Positions 1-13,450 of a DNA stretch of 64,000 nucleotides are shown here, piece after piece. Position numbers and translations under genes: made by a program. The DNA is from Prinia subflava (lineage: Eukaryota; Chordata; Aves; Passeriformes; Cisticolidae). Numbering within the stretch: the first letter of the stretch is position 1; every line of letters starts with the position of its first letter. The notes below the pieces were generated by a model. It ran no database searches. It had not been told where the DNA came from and was given only the letters and a program-made list of their open reading frames with translations. The stretch lies in contig NC_086258.1 in the NCBI RefSeq assembly GCF_021018805.1, positions 10,890,759-10,954,758 on the forward strand. The letters are read 5' to 3'.

Positions 1-3000
1 GGGGAGGAGGTGGTGTGGGGAGGACATAAACCAGAGTGGGCCCATCCCGTGCCAGCCCATGGCTTCCCAGCAGCAGGCAGGCGTGGAGCTCTGCAGAGTC
101 AGGGCTGTGCTGGTGGGACCTGCTGGCATCTCTGTCACCTGCTGCCACTGGATGAGGGCTCATTCCTCTGGCACAGCACTCCCGGTGCCTGGGAATGCAG
201 CTGAGCTGCCAGGCCTGGCCAGGAGAGCCCTCATGCCCCAGCACTGGGCTGGGACTGGAGCTGGCTTACACCCATTATTCATGGAATTCGGTTTCTAAGG
301 AAAATTTCTAATTTCTTCTGCTCTGCTTAGTGCTTTGAGACGTGGGAGCGGCTGTCTGTCTCTGGAGAGGTGTCTTGTGGCCATTCCTGCCCTAAGGAAA
401 TCTTCCCAGTGCCTGAGGGGAGCAGCAGGCGCAGGGGCTGGAGGCGGCTGGCACCGTCCCTGTGTCATCAGAGGGTTCTTTGGGCTTTGTGTGCCGCTGG
501 CTTTGGTGGTGTTTTGTTTTCTTTTCTCCTCTCCCTCCCACAGCTTTAAAAATTAACTTGCCTGGGGAGTTTCTCCAAATCCTTTCCTTTCTCTGGAATG
601 ATGGATAAGCCATGTAACTGATTGTCATGGCCCAAGGGAGGATAAACATCTTCTGCAGTTTAAAATAAAACCTCCTCGCTCCTTGGTTAATAAGTGTTGA
701 AAGAAGCACAAACAGAGCTAACACGGGATTTCCATGACTAACAAGATGACCACATCAGTGAATGTTGTTTGGGGTTAAAAATGACTCAGCTTTTGCTTCC
801 CCTGGGTAAGATGTTTTATCCCAGTGCAGGAAAAGCTGCCAACAGCACTTTGAAGCTCTGGCAAACGCGATGGAGCCAGGATTGTGAACTGGGAAGTGTT
901 TGAATGCCGGGTTAAAAAAACCCTCATAAACTCCACTCCATGTGTGCGGATTTCTGGAAGATAAAGGAGCCCACAGCTTCATCCAGCTTGTGCTGACTCT
1001 TTTCTTTTCAAAAGCCTTTTCAGATGTTTTCACTTTTCTGCTTGCTTTGTTGAAAGATGTAAAAATTTAAGACAACCACAAAGTAAACATTTCAAAACTT
1101 TCTATTCTGAAAATTAGTGACATTTTCAAAATCCCTCAAATTCCATTTCATTACTATCAGAAATGAAGATGTTTGGGTGTTTTTTGATTGGCAAATTTTC
1201 CTGGCAGGTTTTTGTTTATTGATAACTTTTATTTTTCAAAGAAAATAGATTTATTATTCAGTAGAAACACTAGATAAGTAGATGTCTTGTCAAAATCAAG
1301 CAGGTTTTCTTTATTAGACTGAAATAGTAATGAACTCATCTGCTTCCAATATTTATAAAGAGTAGGGAAGGCCATTAATTCTGCTGCTTGTGAATAAAAC
1401 CATCTGTGATTTCTTTCCATTTGATGTGTTTTGGTTTTAATATACATTTTTCACAAATAAGTGTAGGGATTTTTTGTGAAAATGTCACATTCAGAATCTC
1501 ATAAAGAAAGAACGCAAGGAGGGGGAAACTAAATGTTTTGTTAGCTCAGTAATTTCTCACCTTGCACAGAGAGTAAAATTCCTGCCAACTTTAACACATT
1601 AGGCGACAGAATTACATGTTCGGCTCTAATGCAATCCATGACATGGAACAAGGCAAACAGAGGATGTTTGGAAGTTTGTTTTCCTTTGGGAATCACACAG
1701 CACATTTAACTTAATCTGTCCTGACACTTGAATTATAACATGAGCTTCTTTAGGGAAGCAAAATGGTAGATGCCTCTTTTTAAAGCAAAGCAGAAGTTAA
1801 TAAAATGGGCAACACGTTGAGGAGAAAAAGCCCGAATGAGCCATCATGTGCTTCGCACAGCAAATGGGCTCTAGTCTGGGGTTTTTCCACCAGAAATGCT
1901 GGAAATCTTGTGACATCCTTCTACTGAGGGTGAAATTTGACCTCTAGAATTTTACTCGAATAAAGCAAAAGCTACAAGAATGCCCCAAGTGAGACCACTT
2001 TGTAGTCGGACTTGTGAGTGTTCAATCTTAAATTAAACTGAGTATTCATCCAGCTGCTCTGCCAGGATTTATTTCACAGTCCTCCCAGCAGCTCATGCAT
2101 TGGAGACCGTCCTGTGCCACAGCTCCTGAGCTGTACCTGAGGGGTGAGGGAGGGCTCTGCTCCCAGCCAGCACAGCCCAAGCACCCCGGGATCTCCCTGA
2201 GGGCCTGTAATGGGAATGCGGCTGTAAATGCGATCGGCTCCATGGAGTGTTGCTTGAAAAGGTTGGCTCCAGTTACAGATTTTAAGGCCCAGATTTAATG
2301 TCTATTGTCCAACAGAATCAAAGCAGATCCTTGGAGGTTCCTCTGAGTGAAGAAACCTGAAATCAAATAGCAGATGTCCTCACCTGAAGCCCAGAACTCC
2401 AGGTGCTGCAGAGCAGGGCAGGTACTCTCCCGGGGAGGGCAAGGCAATGCCAGCTCCCACTGGAAAAATGAGGAAACTGGTTCTTTCTCAACTACCTGCT
2501 GGTGGAGATAGGAGAGGGCTCTGCTCTTGTCCCGGGGGGCTTTTCACACCTATGCCAAGCAAGTAAGTCTGCTCACTAGTTTGCTTATATTTTATAGTTT
2601 TTATAATTTATAATTTATCATTTAATCTGGTGTGGAACAACAGAGATACTAATTTGTCCCAAACATTGTTTTCACCAAATTGAACAACACTGTCAACTGG
2701 ATGAAGAAACAAAATCTGATTTTCCACTTGAATAAAGTTTTCAAGCACAAGGCCTGGGCCAGGTTTGGGTGGGTTTGCAGAGTTCCACATTGCTGGTCTG
2801 GGGGCTCTGGTCATGGAGGGCCTGGGGAGGGACATTGTCCCCAGCGATGGACCCACAGCCCTCTGCAGGCCCCCACTAAGAAAGAAGCATCAGAATGGGG
2901 TTCTAAATGGTACTAAGGAAAATTCACTGGATATTAAGTAAACATCCTAAAGGGGCAGCAGGTGAGGCCTGGGAGGTTGGTGAGCCTCCATTAATCTTTG

Positions 3001-6000
3001 CCAAATATGTGAGGCTGAATCTCAGCAGTGCTGAAAAGTGGATCCTTCTTCCCGTGGCTCTGCCCTTCCTCAGGAGCACACCAGTGAGTGTTCCCACAGT
3101 CAGGGCAAAGGGTTGGGATTTGGGTTGTTTGGCTTTGCTGAAGGAGGGCAACTCCAAAGCTACTGAAGCGTCAAGAAAACAGGGAGCCCAGGAAGCCATC
3201 ATGCTGGGAGATCATTCCAGTTTAATTCCCTGGCAGGGGAATGCTCCCACCAGGAGTGTTTGAACATGAGCCTTATTCAAAAGCAAGGCAAGTAGCCCCT
3301 GGTGATTATTCCCTATTGGGTGCCCCACAGGAGCATGACAGAGGTTGATTGGGATGCATCTGGCCAAAAGCAGAAGGCATGGAGTGAGCAGAGTGAGGAG
3401 AAGGGAGCAGGAGTGACCAGGATAGCCCAGTGCCAGAGATGGCCATGCTGGTGGTGACTGTTCTGTAGGGACAAACGAGTTCCCCACTGGTCAGGGGACA
3501 GTGGCCGTGTCCATGGGCTGGGCCAAGGGCTGGCAAAACCCAAGGAGTAGAAACCTGGGCATATGTGAGGATCAGTTTCACGAGCTCTGGAGGCCACAGA
3601 GGTGGCTTCCTGTGACTGACTGTTCTCTGAAATTACACAAAGACTTTCTGCTTTTCCCACCGACACATAACCCTGTTCCCACAGTCCCCAGCAATGACCT
3701 GTCATGGGTGGCAGAAGCAAGTCAATGGACTCAAAGCCCTTAATGCAAGCGTTTTCCCTGTTCTAACTCTAAATTCCTTTTTCTGTCCAAATTCCTACTC
3801 GTATGAACCTTTTAGGAACTTAATTATCCTTGAGACTTCTACCTCTCTGTGAAATCTGGTTTAAATCAGTAGAGAAAAGAGTTCAAAGTTATTGGGCAGG
3901 ACAGGCAGACAGACAAGCACACAGGGATCACAGGAACCTTGTTTTCATAGGAAACTAGATTAAAAAAATCCCACAGCAGTTACCAGCCCCTTTGGTGGCA
4001 CGCCTGCCTCGGCCCTGCGCAGGGCGGTGCAGGGGGGTGCTGGGGCACAGGCAGCTGGGTCTGTGCTCTCTGGGAAGGGGAGGGGGCTGCCCACAGATCC
4101 TGCCTCCTTCGGCCGGCCTTGGCTGGGCAGTGGCGCTGGCAGCAGCGATTCCACAGCCTGTCTGCTTCTCCCAGCTGGATGCAGATTCATGACATCCCTG
4201 CTCGCTTTGGCATGCAAACCTGTACCTAATTTCTTCTGAAACAGGCCCTGAGGAAGTCAGCAGATGTTATTATTAAAGCATTGAGCATCAGCAGCTCCCG
4301 AGATATTGTCAGTCTGTTAATGAGCTGATCAAACTGGGGAAGGCAAGGGCTTTCCCTACTTCTTAATAAGGAAAATAAGACCTCCAAGGTTAAAAGACTT
4401 CATTTAAACTGCACCAAGTTTATAGGTTGCAAAATGTTCTTTAATCAGTTTATTCTTAGAAGGCTCTAACTGCCTGTGAACAGGAGTGGACATTATCTTA
4501 AATGATCCCACAAGATCACAGCAGCTCTGTCTTGGTGGGGTTTGCTGGCATTTTTCTCCCTTAGTCTCCTTAACTAGCCTTTTCTGTGTACCTTCTGCAA
4601 TTGTTTTGTGGACATTCTGTGCATCATTACCCACAGCTCTGCCACAAGACTCCTGATGATTTGTGAATTATTAGGTTTTGCTGTTTGAAAGTTAAAATTA
4701 TTTTCCTATCAATGTATTTGTGTTTGCAGTTTTGCAATCTTAAATCCTAGCAGTTTCCCAAGGCTGCAGGAGACAGCAGTTGTACAAGCGAGGCAGAAAT
4801 ATCCTGAATTAGACATCTCCCTGCACCTTTCCATGTTCTCCCTCACTCTGAGCCTGTCCCTGTACTTGCAGGCCCTCTCAATACTGCTCTCCTAGTAGCA
4901 GTGGCTAACAAAGTAGGAAACACACTTTGTTGGCTTTTCTCTTAATCCCATACTATCTAGAAGTCTTCCTGGGGTTTTCCACCTGCAGGAATGATTAGAA
5001 TTTGGACACCAGTGATATTGATATTAGAGTAAATTTGTAACAGCTAAAAGTTTGAAAGAAAACAGCTTTTTTTCTACAGGAGCAGAGGAGCATGACATGC
5101 CTTAGTGATGCTCTCACTCACCCACCTAAGGTAGGTCCAAGAACAAGCTGAAGAACCCTTGTCTTGGGAAGCTTCATTATATCTAAATTGCCAACAGGTA
5201 AACAGCTGCCAAGGAATGATCAGAGAAGGAGAATAACAGAGAAGGGCCCTTAAATTCTCTCCATCTGCTCCTTGGTTCGAGTGGGCAGGAGAACACGAAG
5301 GTGAGGCCCCGTGTCCTGCAGTCCCTGTATGGCCTTGTGTGGTTGTGGGCAGCCCACCCCATGCCCGAGGGGGACCCCCAGGTGCTCAGCAACACTTCCT
5401 GCTCACCATGGATCACTGGGCTCACACCCATGCCATGATTTATTCCAGCATGGAAATATTTATACCATCTGATAAGCAGTGCCTGCTATAAATATGTCCA
5501 TGCTCTCCCTTTTGCTATGCACCAGTGAGGAAGGGGCATGTTGTGATAAATTGACCCTGAAATATGGTGCATGTACACAGTTTTAAAGACTGAAAGGATT
5601 GGGTCAGTTTGGTGTCTCTCTGGTGTGGTTAAATTAGTTGTTTTTAAAGGTGTCTGCTGAACTGTGGCTTCCAGGGAACATTTACAACATTACTGATATT
5701 TTTAACCCTAAAGTTGTGTCACTTGGCAAAACTTTATGAACACTAATAAACAAAAAAGCCCTGAACTACATCTCAGCATCAAAGCAGGACTGTTCCTTCC
5801 CTGCTGTGGCCACTGAGGGCAGGGCTGTGCCCTGGAAGGGGAGACATTGGGTCAGCATCCCCTGATGCCCTGGCTCCCCCTGCTTCCCCCGCAGGGAGAG
5901 CAGCTTCCCAGGGGCGGCCCAGCCCGGGGTGCACAGCACTTCTACACACCCTGCTCAAACCTCCAGGGAACCCACAGCCGTTCTGACCAGGACCACGCAC

Positions 6001-7550
6001 AGGTTTGTGGTCTGCAAGCACCCTTTCACAATCCTGGGTCATTTCTGCTGACTTCAAATGGTAACACGGAACAAACAAACCTGAAAAAGTGAGTGGGAAA
6101 CAACTCCCCTGGTTCAGACAACAGTCCAGAACTGGGTCTGCTGTGGAGGAGGATGAAGGGCACTGATACCCAACATGCCTGGGAGTCACAGTGAAGCCAG
6201 TGTGACCAGACAAAGCTCGTTATGTGCAAGGCTGCATGATCAGTTGCCAGCTGATGGTAAAAAGAAACACCTGTGCAGTAGCCCTGTGCCACCATTTCCT
6301 TCAGATCCGGGGTCCATCAGGAGGTCTGCCTTCGAGTTGCTGCTGCCTGTCTCTTCTCCCAAACTGTGAGTATCAGCTGTATTTTTTCATCTTTTAGAGG
6401 AAGTTTATAATTAGGCTGGAATTCTTCAGGCAGAGGCAAAGGCCGTGCTGTGTTGGGTTAGATTGTTTTGTTAAATTTTGAGAAAAACTGTTCTTCATTA
6501 AAGAATGTGTGCTGGTTTCCGGGGGAATGACTGAGACCTTCCCCTCTGTAGTATTCAGAGTCCTGTGCAGTTCTAAACTTGAGTTTCATTTCTATTTAAA
6601 TATTTAAAGTTTGCCTTTGCTTTTGTTTTCACAAAACTTGAACTGAGCTGGAGAGGCTGTGGAAGCAGAAGCTGGGTCAGCCCAGTCTGAACTGGCCGTG
6701 GCTCTACAATCACTGGCCGTGTGCAGGGCCCGAGCAGCCCGGGGGGTTGTCAAAAATGTTAGGAAGAGGAAGTTCATTTCCAAGGAGTTTTGAATGGTTA
6801 GTTGTCTCTGCACAGGGCAGAGCAAGAATCTCAGTGGGTGAATTGGGTGAGCTGGGTTCTGCTGCCTCGTGTGTGAGGAGCTGGCTGCCCTTTCTCTGCT
6901 GTGCCTAGTTGTGTTTGAGCAGTGACCCTCTGGGGTCTGCGGCACAAAAGTTACCCCTTCAGATGTGTATGTTACTTTTATTTTGTGCAATGTCTTTCCT
7001 CTTTGGCAGTGTTGGCCCTGTGTTTCAGCTGGGTGACACGGCTGCCCTGGCTCTCCAGCCAGGCCATCAGTGAGCCCTGTGTGAGGCTCAAGCAGTGCTT
7101 GGGGCTGAGCCAGGGAGGGTGGCTTTTCACCCAGCCTGTCACCAGTACATGACCTGTGCCACCACGGGCTGCCGTGAGAGCTGGAAGGGAGAAGTTCACA
7201 GAGAGGGTTTAGACACAGAAACCCCCGAGCCCCAGGGAGCTCCTGGAGGGTCGGGGGCTCACCCACAGGAGGCCTGGCTCTGCTCCAGGGCTCGCTCCTG
7301 GCCTGTGCTGGGCTCGGGGGAAGCAAGCAGACCTTGCCTTCACTTCTGGTGGCTCTTTTCATGGTTCCTATTGGCAGGTCATAGATTTTAGGTGGAAAGC
7401 TTTCCTGCGAGCTCTGCTTCATTGAAGAGGCAGGAGCAGCAGAGAGGAGCAGGGATGCTGTTGTTGCTGCAAGCAGAGAAGGGAACGTCTCTAGTACCAC
7501 ACCTGGCTGGACAAGAGCCCCGGGAGCGTGGAGAGACCGTGCCTGCCCCG
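1..7550. other. Intergenic DNA far upstream of LMX1B
   Basis: No exon, RNA gene or transposon is recognisable here. The sequence alternates between GC-moderate, CpG-poor stretches (about 1-560, 2050-2560, 2750-3720, 5780-6370) and AT-rich stretches (about 1000-2040, 4230-5100, 5440-5770). Short open frames occur on both strands, with no domain similarity and no consistent splice signals. A 272-codon ATG-initiated antisense frame (7422 down to 6604) is discussed under findings and is not called as a gene. From human synteny the upstream neighbour of LMX1B is expected to be MVB12B. I see no trace of it, so it presumably lies beyond the left edge. Confidence 0.6.
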
Positions 7551-7650
7551 GGGCTGTCCCCAGGGCTGTCCCCAGACCTGTCCTCAGAGCTGTCCCCAGG
7601 GCTGTCTGTCCCCAGGGCTGTCCTCAGGGCTGTCCCCAGAGCTGTCCCTG
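7551..7650. repeat. 12-bp GC-rich minisatellite, about 8 units
   Basis: About eight copies of a 12-bp unit of the form GGGCTGTCCCCA run head to tail. Some units are diverged (GACCTGTCCTCA, GAGCTGTCCCCA) and one is 16 bp. The period is a multiple of three, so the array stays open in several frames and creates spurious proline/serine/leucine-rich open frames on both strands. It is a simple tandem repeat with no coding signal. Confidence 0.9.
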
Positions 7651-9932
7651 TGCTGCTGCAGCTCCGGGGGCAGCTGGGGCTGGGGCAGACCCCTCTGCCG
7701 GGGGCTCCAGGGCAGGGGCTGCCATGCCAGCCCTCCCCGTGTGCCCCCAAACAGAGCAGTGGGGAAGGGTCCAGCATGAACTCATTACCAGTGTTTTCAC
7801 CAAAAAAATCAGAAAGGGTTAGAGCGGCCCTTGTGCATTCTCCTGGTAAAACCCAGCCTAAGGTGGTGCTGGTGGGGTGCAGGTTTGTTTGTTGAGTCAC
7901 CAAAACTTTAGGAAACATGAAAGAACTTCATGTAAGCAAAAAGAATACTAGATACAAGCTTATTTCTGTGTTTACAGAACTGTTTTGGAAGAAAAAATGT
8001 TATTATTAAAAAAAAATCACAACAGAGTATTTTTTCATAGCATAACACCAAAAGGAAAGTAGTGCAGCTTTGGACAAATTAGAAACAGGCTTGAGTATTA
8101 GACTCTACATGGATGGTACTCGGGTATTAATCCATTAAAGTAATCAAAAGAGCTTAAATAAGATTCTGAAGGCTGCAATATATATGTCAATGAACAAGCT
8201 GTAAAACTTCCTGAAAAGGTGATTTCAAAGCCATATTGTCCAAGCTTGGCAAATTGCATATTTAATTATTTTGTCAGTCCCTCTTTCTACTCTAATCTTT
8301 TGGTGAAATACCTTTAGACATATGAAATCAGTTAAGATAATTAGGGTATGATGGAATTAGGTGTTACTTGATTTTTAAGAAAGATACCATCCTCTGCCTT
8401 GGTATAAAATGTGTGCAGACCCCAAAAGCTGGACTGTATTGTAATGTTTTCTTTTCTATAAAGATCAAAGGTCTCCAGCCCCTTTCAAGATGTTTGCAGA
8501 ATTTGTTTCCTAATTATCCCACATTTACTTATTTGTGTGCTGGGACATCAGAGTTAACTCTTTGATTGTAAAGATGAGATGGGACCTTCCTCCAGATGAC
8601 TGCGGCCAGCAAAGCCTTGCATCTCAAAATTGTTTTTCAGATTACATAGCTGCTCCAGTTCTGAGGTTCTGGTGTGGTTTAGGATAGATGAGGTGTTGTG
8701 TTTGCTTGATTTTAATACCCCAGTCCTCTACAGCAAAGATTTTGTTTTCCACAGTAAGAGTTTACACCTTCATTAATATCCTTTACAAGTTTACAAACTC
8801 TTGGTAAGCAACAGTAAACTATTTAGGCTTTGATTTGTCTGGGAGTTGGAACTGTTTTCGCCAAACCTTTATGGTCTTTCCATGATGTGGTGCCTGAGTT
8901 TCTTCAGCAGAATTTTCTATAAAAGTTTTGAAATTAGAATTTCTTGGCTCACTTCATTGAGTTTATTTTTCCCCCATCTAGAGAGATATAAAAGACTGAC
9001 AGGACACCCCAGAAATGTGAAAACAGGCTGTAAGTTTTGCAGTTTCAGTTGTGAAGTTACAAAAATAAAGTTGATTAGAATAGCATGAAATCTATAAAAT
9101 AAAAAGTAAAATGTTTATAGGGGAAGTCTAATATGAAACATTTTTAAACAATGTGTTTTATTTACTTTTTATACATTTCATTTCTCATATTCTTTTGAAC
9201 TTTTTTGAATCTTCTCATATGTTTCCTAATTACATTTGCCTCTCTGACTCCTGTCTGTATTTCCCTCAGCACAGCGGGGCTGAGTGTTTGTCTTGGTTTG
9301 TGTTTGTTTCTTTCCTTTGAAAAATCAGCGCACTGCATCGAGCTTTTCTGAGGGCATATTTGCAATGGCAGCTCCGGGGTTCAGTGCTCACAAGGAGGCA
9401 ATGAGTGTTGTGATAACAAGGGAAGGATGTGCCTGCCTGCACAGAGCTCTGCCTGCGACCCAGCAGCACCCAGAAATATCCCATGGCTGCTCTGGGGGGG
9501 AAGTTGCTCACATGCTGCCTGCTGACAAGTATGAGCTTCTTTCCTTTTATGAAATCCCGCCGCTTGTTTGTGGTTCAGCACAGGACATGGGGACATGGCT
9601 CAGGCTGAGCAGGGCCCCCTCAAAGCCCGTGAGGAAGAGGAGGGCAGTGGGCTCTGCTGCCCATCACGGTGTGTTCCACCCCTGCAGGACGGGGGTCTGT
9701 GTCCGTGCCAGGCTCTGGCTGTGCCCGGAGTCAGCACCTGCTGGCGATGACTGCAGCCCTGGGAGCTTATCCCGGCTCTGGTGGGGCAGCGGGGTCCGCA
9801 GCGGTGCCACACAGCCCCCTCCAGCCCTGCTGGCCCGGGGATGGACACCCAACCCTGGGCGCCCTTCCCCAGCACTGCTGGGCTCCCCCGGGCGGGCTCA
9901 CTGTCCCCCGGCTCTCTCACTGTCCCCATGGT
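7651..9932. other. Intergenic DNA, largely AT-rich single copy
   Basis: No gene recognised. Bases 7900-9250 are AT-rich and non-repetitive, with several homeodomain-type cores, for example the TTAATCC / ATTAAAG / TAATCAAAAG cluster near 8128-8150. This is an enhancer-like composition, but motif density alone is weak evidence. Bases 9280-9930 become GC-rich and lead into the next minisatellite. Open frames there (such as 9284-9934 +) owe their length to GC composition and show no domain. Confidence 0.5.
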
Positions 9933-10085
9933 AGCTCTCTCCCCCCGGTTCTCTCTCTCCCCCCGGTTCTCTCTCTCCCCCCGGTTCTCTCTCTCCCCCC
10001 GGTTCTCTCTCTCCCCCCGGTTCTCTCACTCCCCCCGGTTCTCTCTCTCTCCCCCCGGTTCTCTCTCTCTCCCCCGGTTCTCTCG
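9933..10085. repeat. 18-bp pyrimidine-rich minisatellite
   Basis: Eight GGTT anchors occur at 9947, 9965, 9983, 10001, 10019, 10037, 10057 and 10076. That is an exact 18-bp period for the first six units, followed by 20- and 19-bp units. Each unit is a CT-rich block followed by about six C and GGTT. The array is strongly strand-asymmetric (pyrimidines on the + strand). In frame it would read as a repeated SPRFSL-like peptide. Interrupted periodicity, no start context and no flanking coding signal argue for non-coding minisatellite DNA. Confidence 0.92.
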
Positions 10086-10495
10086 CAGCCCCCGGCGGGC
10101 TCTGCCTCCCTCGGCCCTGGGGCTGCCCAGAGGGTCCGGGACGGGACGGAGCCGTGCCCCGGCTCGGGGCGGGAGGGAGCAGCCCCTGTGCCGCTTCCCA
10201 CGGCTCCGCACCAGCATCCCCTGCTGCGGGAGACCCCGCAGAGCCCTGGCGTCCCCCCGGGCCCGTGGAAGCCCCGGCGATGGCAGGGTGCGGGGTGCCA
10301 TCCATCAGCCGCGGGCAGAAGCTGTTCCGGCAGGGTCACAGCCCGGCTGTGCGCGGCGCTCTGAGCCTAATGGGGCTGCGCACGGGTGACTGATGTCCTT
10401 AAATGCTTTCCTGACTTTTGCGGGGCTATTTATTTCTTTGCCATCTTAGCTCAGGTGTGAGGTTACTTATTGGAGTGGTTTTGGTTTGGTTTTTG

Positions 10496-10516
10496 TTTTT
10501 TTTTTTTTTTTTTTTT
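10496..10516. repeat. Poly-T homopolymer (21 T)
   Basis: An uninterrupted run of T directly follows TTTGG repeats. It could be an old poly-A tail on the minus strand, but no recognisable retroelement body adjoins it. It is best treated as a simple homopolymer. Confidence 0.85.
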
Positions 10517-12889
10517 CTCTGCTTTTAAAATTCGGGGAGATTTTCTTTATAATTCATCATTCCAGTCTTTGCTCTTAAATTGGTGTTTTGTTCATTTTGC
10601 CCCCTAGTATTTATTATTTATCCACATAGGATTCTAAATTTCTCTCTTTCACACACTTTGATAGAAATAGTTTTCTTCCTCAGTAGTCAGTATATTACTC
10701 ACCTCCTTAGCACCCCACAAGAAGTCAGTATTCATTTCAGTATTTAGTTTATTACAATTCTTGACTTCAACAACATCACAGCTGAGGTTTTTACATTATG
10801 TACCCAGCTCAGAAAAGTGCTGGGGAAAAGGTAGGGGTTTTTTTTTAACTAAAAATGCTCTAAAATACATCTCAGATTCCAACAACCATTAATAAATATT
10901 TCAGGTGATGCTCTGGATTGAGTGCATATCCTTCAGTCTGGGCTGGGCAAAACATTTAAGTTCTTAATTTTGCATAAAGTTATAATTTTTTTTAAATGCC
11001 CAAATTTGAAATGAAAAGGCATCTTGGGTGTTTTAGTGATAGACTTATTAAAGATCAAGACATCTCCTATGCACTTGGGTAAAAATTTTAACTAAACTTG
11101 AACTTTAAAGTGTCACAGGAGTTTTTGAAAGTTTGCCCAGTGTTTCAGCCAAGGGCTCACTGAGGGGATGTGGTGCTGCCCTTGGCAGCTGCTCCTGGTG
11201 CCTGCAGAAGAGACACGGAGGGATTTCAGACCAATTTGATCCAATCTCATCTTGGAGATTTCTAACCTGAGCTGCTTGACATATCCAGAAGTTTATTTGG
11301 CTTCCGGCTGCAATTTTTCCCTCATACCCCTTTGCTGAAAAACCACATTTAGAAAGGGGAAAAAAAAAGGTATGGGAGAGGAAGGAAATACAAAGAGATT
11401 TTACTGAAGAACTTGTGTAAATTCTGGATTTTGAAACTAAACCCAGAAATTACTCAAAGACACAAACTCTGTGGTATCACCATGAATAGCGACACAGAAC
11501 ATGAACCCCCAGCTCCTGAGTGAGCACAGGGAACTGGCAAAAGCAACTGCTTCATCAATAAACAGCTACAGCACACACAGTGCTGCCGCTGGATGTGGCA
11601 ATTTCACTGGTGCTTATTGCTGTGATGAGCAGAGTAGTCCTCTGCAGTCAGCATCCTTGGGAAACCATAGCTACAGCTCTCTTCAGATGGCTTTAAAATA
11701 TTTTTCAAAGCTATCCTCATTGAAAAATCTAAATGTTATTAGCAACAAGAATTAAGTTAAACTTTGTTTTATTCAGACTAATAACCTATATTAAGAACAT
11801 ACATTAATTCCATGAAATATCTTGCCCAGATAACTCCCTACTGAGGCAAAGGAGATGCCATGCTCCACTCCCTGTCCTTTCGCGTTCTTTTCACTCATTG
11901 CAATTCACGCTGCAGTTTTAGCCAAAGCAGGAGTAAATCTATTTGAATCTATATGTTAAATTCATCCCACATTTCTGGGTTAAGCTGGTTAAACACAACT
12001 AGAAACACGAGCATTTACCTTGCTGTGCCTAGAGGGAGCGGTGCCCGAGATGGAGGCTCGGAGCGGAGTCTGGGAGCCGTGGAAGAAGCCCGTGGAGGAT
12101 TAGGGTGTGCTCAGCCTCTCCTCAGACAGGTGCACAAACACTTCCCCCTTTTAGGTGCTACCTGCTCTTTACTGGACGTTTATTACAAGTCGATGCAATT
12201 TCACAAAGCACCTGCATGCAATAAAACCCTATTACATGTGTGAGGCCTTAAGGAAATTAACGGTTCCTCCCTAGGGATGCATATTTTGTTAAGATGTTTA
12301 TTACAGATGAAGTGGTCCTGGGGTAAAACATTAACAAGTTGTAGAGTGATAAAAGGAATTTTATCATTTCTCAGTGACACAAATAGGAAGAAACCTTTAA
12401 CTAAATCTATAAAATTCCTGTTTCCTAATGAATTTGTTTTAACTATTTATTAACTGGATGAACTTACACAGGCTGCAATTTGGATTTTTTTCTTCCTTGT
12501 CCCCTCCCAAAACCCAAGCAGGAAGTATTGTCTATGAACTGATGTGAGCTCTGGTGCTCTAAAAAGAAATTTTAGATCAATAACATTTTTTTAATCAATT
12601 ATTTTCTTCTGTGGGTTTAAGGCAGGGCCCGAAAACTCAGATCATTCTTGTAATGCTGATTTTAGAATTAAATGCAACATTAAAATTCTGTGTTATAATA
12701 ATGCTAACTCATATTACTGAAATTATATGTTGTATTTTAGGGTTCAGTCCAGGAATTTATTTTTGGTTGCCATTCTTTTTCTTAGCACCATATTAATGAA
12801 GTTTTCTCTTTACCATTATTAGAGATGAAAGCAGGAGCACTGCTTTGGACTGAGAATGCTCCATCTAATTGAATTATATGAATGTAGTT

Positions 12890-13450
12890 AAATGTCTACT
12901 TCAGAAAGGCCATATTCACTTTCAAGATTAGTTACTCCAAGAGTTAATGGCCTATTTAAGCAACATAGTCCAAGAGCCAAACACAGGTGGGCTGTGTTAA
13001 TAACTTTATTTAAACCGTTTTTTCCCCTTTTGAGAGGCACAAGCCATCCATTAATGCATTCATTAGAGTTTATGGCATAGTTCTGCTTTTCTCCTAATGA
13101 CACTATCCAGACTCAAACTTGCTTGGCTAATTTAGCCCAGCTGCCCTTTGCCTCTCAGCAACAGGTCCCTTGTTCTTCGGTCGTACAGGCTGAAGTGTCA
13201 CGATGATTAGTTTTTGGTCATTGCTGCCCTGTGCAATATTGTTTTGTGTTTGCTCGGCATCAGAATTTACTTTTTCTTCAGGCTTTTTGCTGCAGGTTTG
13301 TGTGCAGCAGCTGTTGGAAGGGGCAGGGCAGTGCAGAGGCATTGCCGCCTCGCTGCAGCCCTCGCATTCCAATGTGATTGAACATTGTGGTTTATGACTT
13401 GACTCTGACCAAACAAGCTCACAGGTTTTAATATCCAGCTCTGCCAAAGG
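12890..13450. promoter_or_regulatory. Candidate distal enhancer / conserved non-coding element
   Basis: A non-repetitive, moderately AT-rich stretch with dense developmental-factor-type motifs. There are two homeodomain cores in close array (ATTAATGCATTCATTAG, about 13050-13066), a GATGATTAG core near 13202, a forkhead-like TGTTTTGTGTTTGC near 13240-13253, and CAATATTG near 13236. LMX1B is known from mouse and human work to be controlled by distant upstream limb modules (LARM1/LARM2), located about 60 kb upstream in mouse. Whether this patch corresponds to one of them is pure inference. A 106-codon antisense open frame (13447-13127) overlaps but lacks an ATG at its 5' end. Confidence 0.25.
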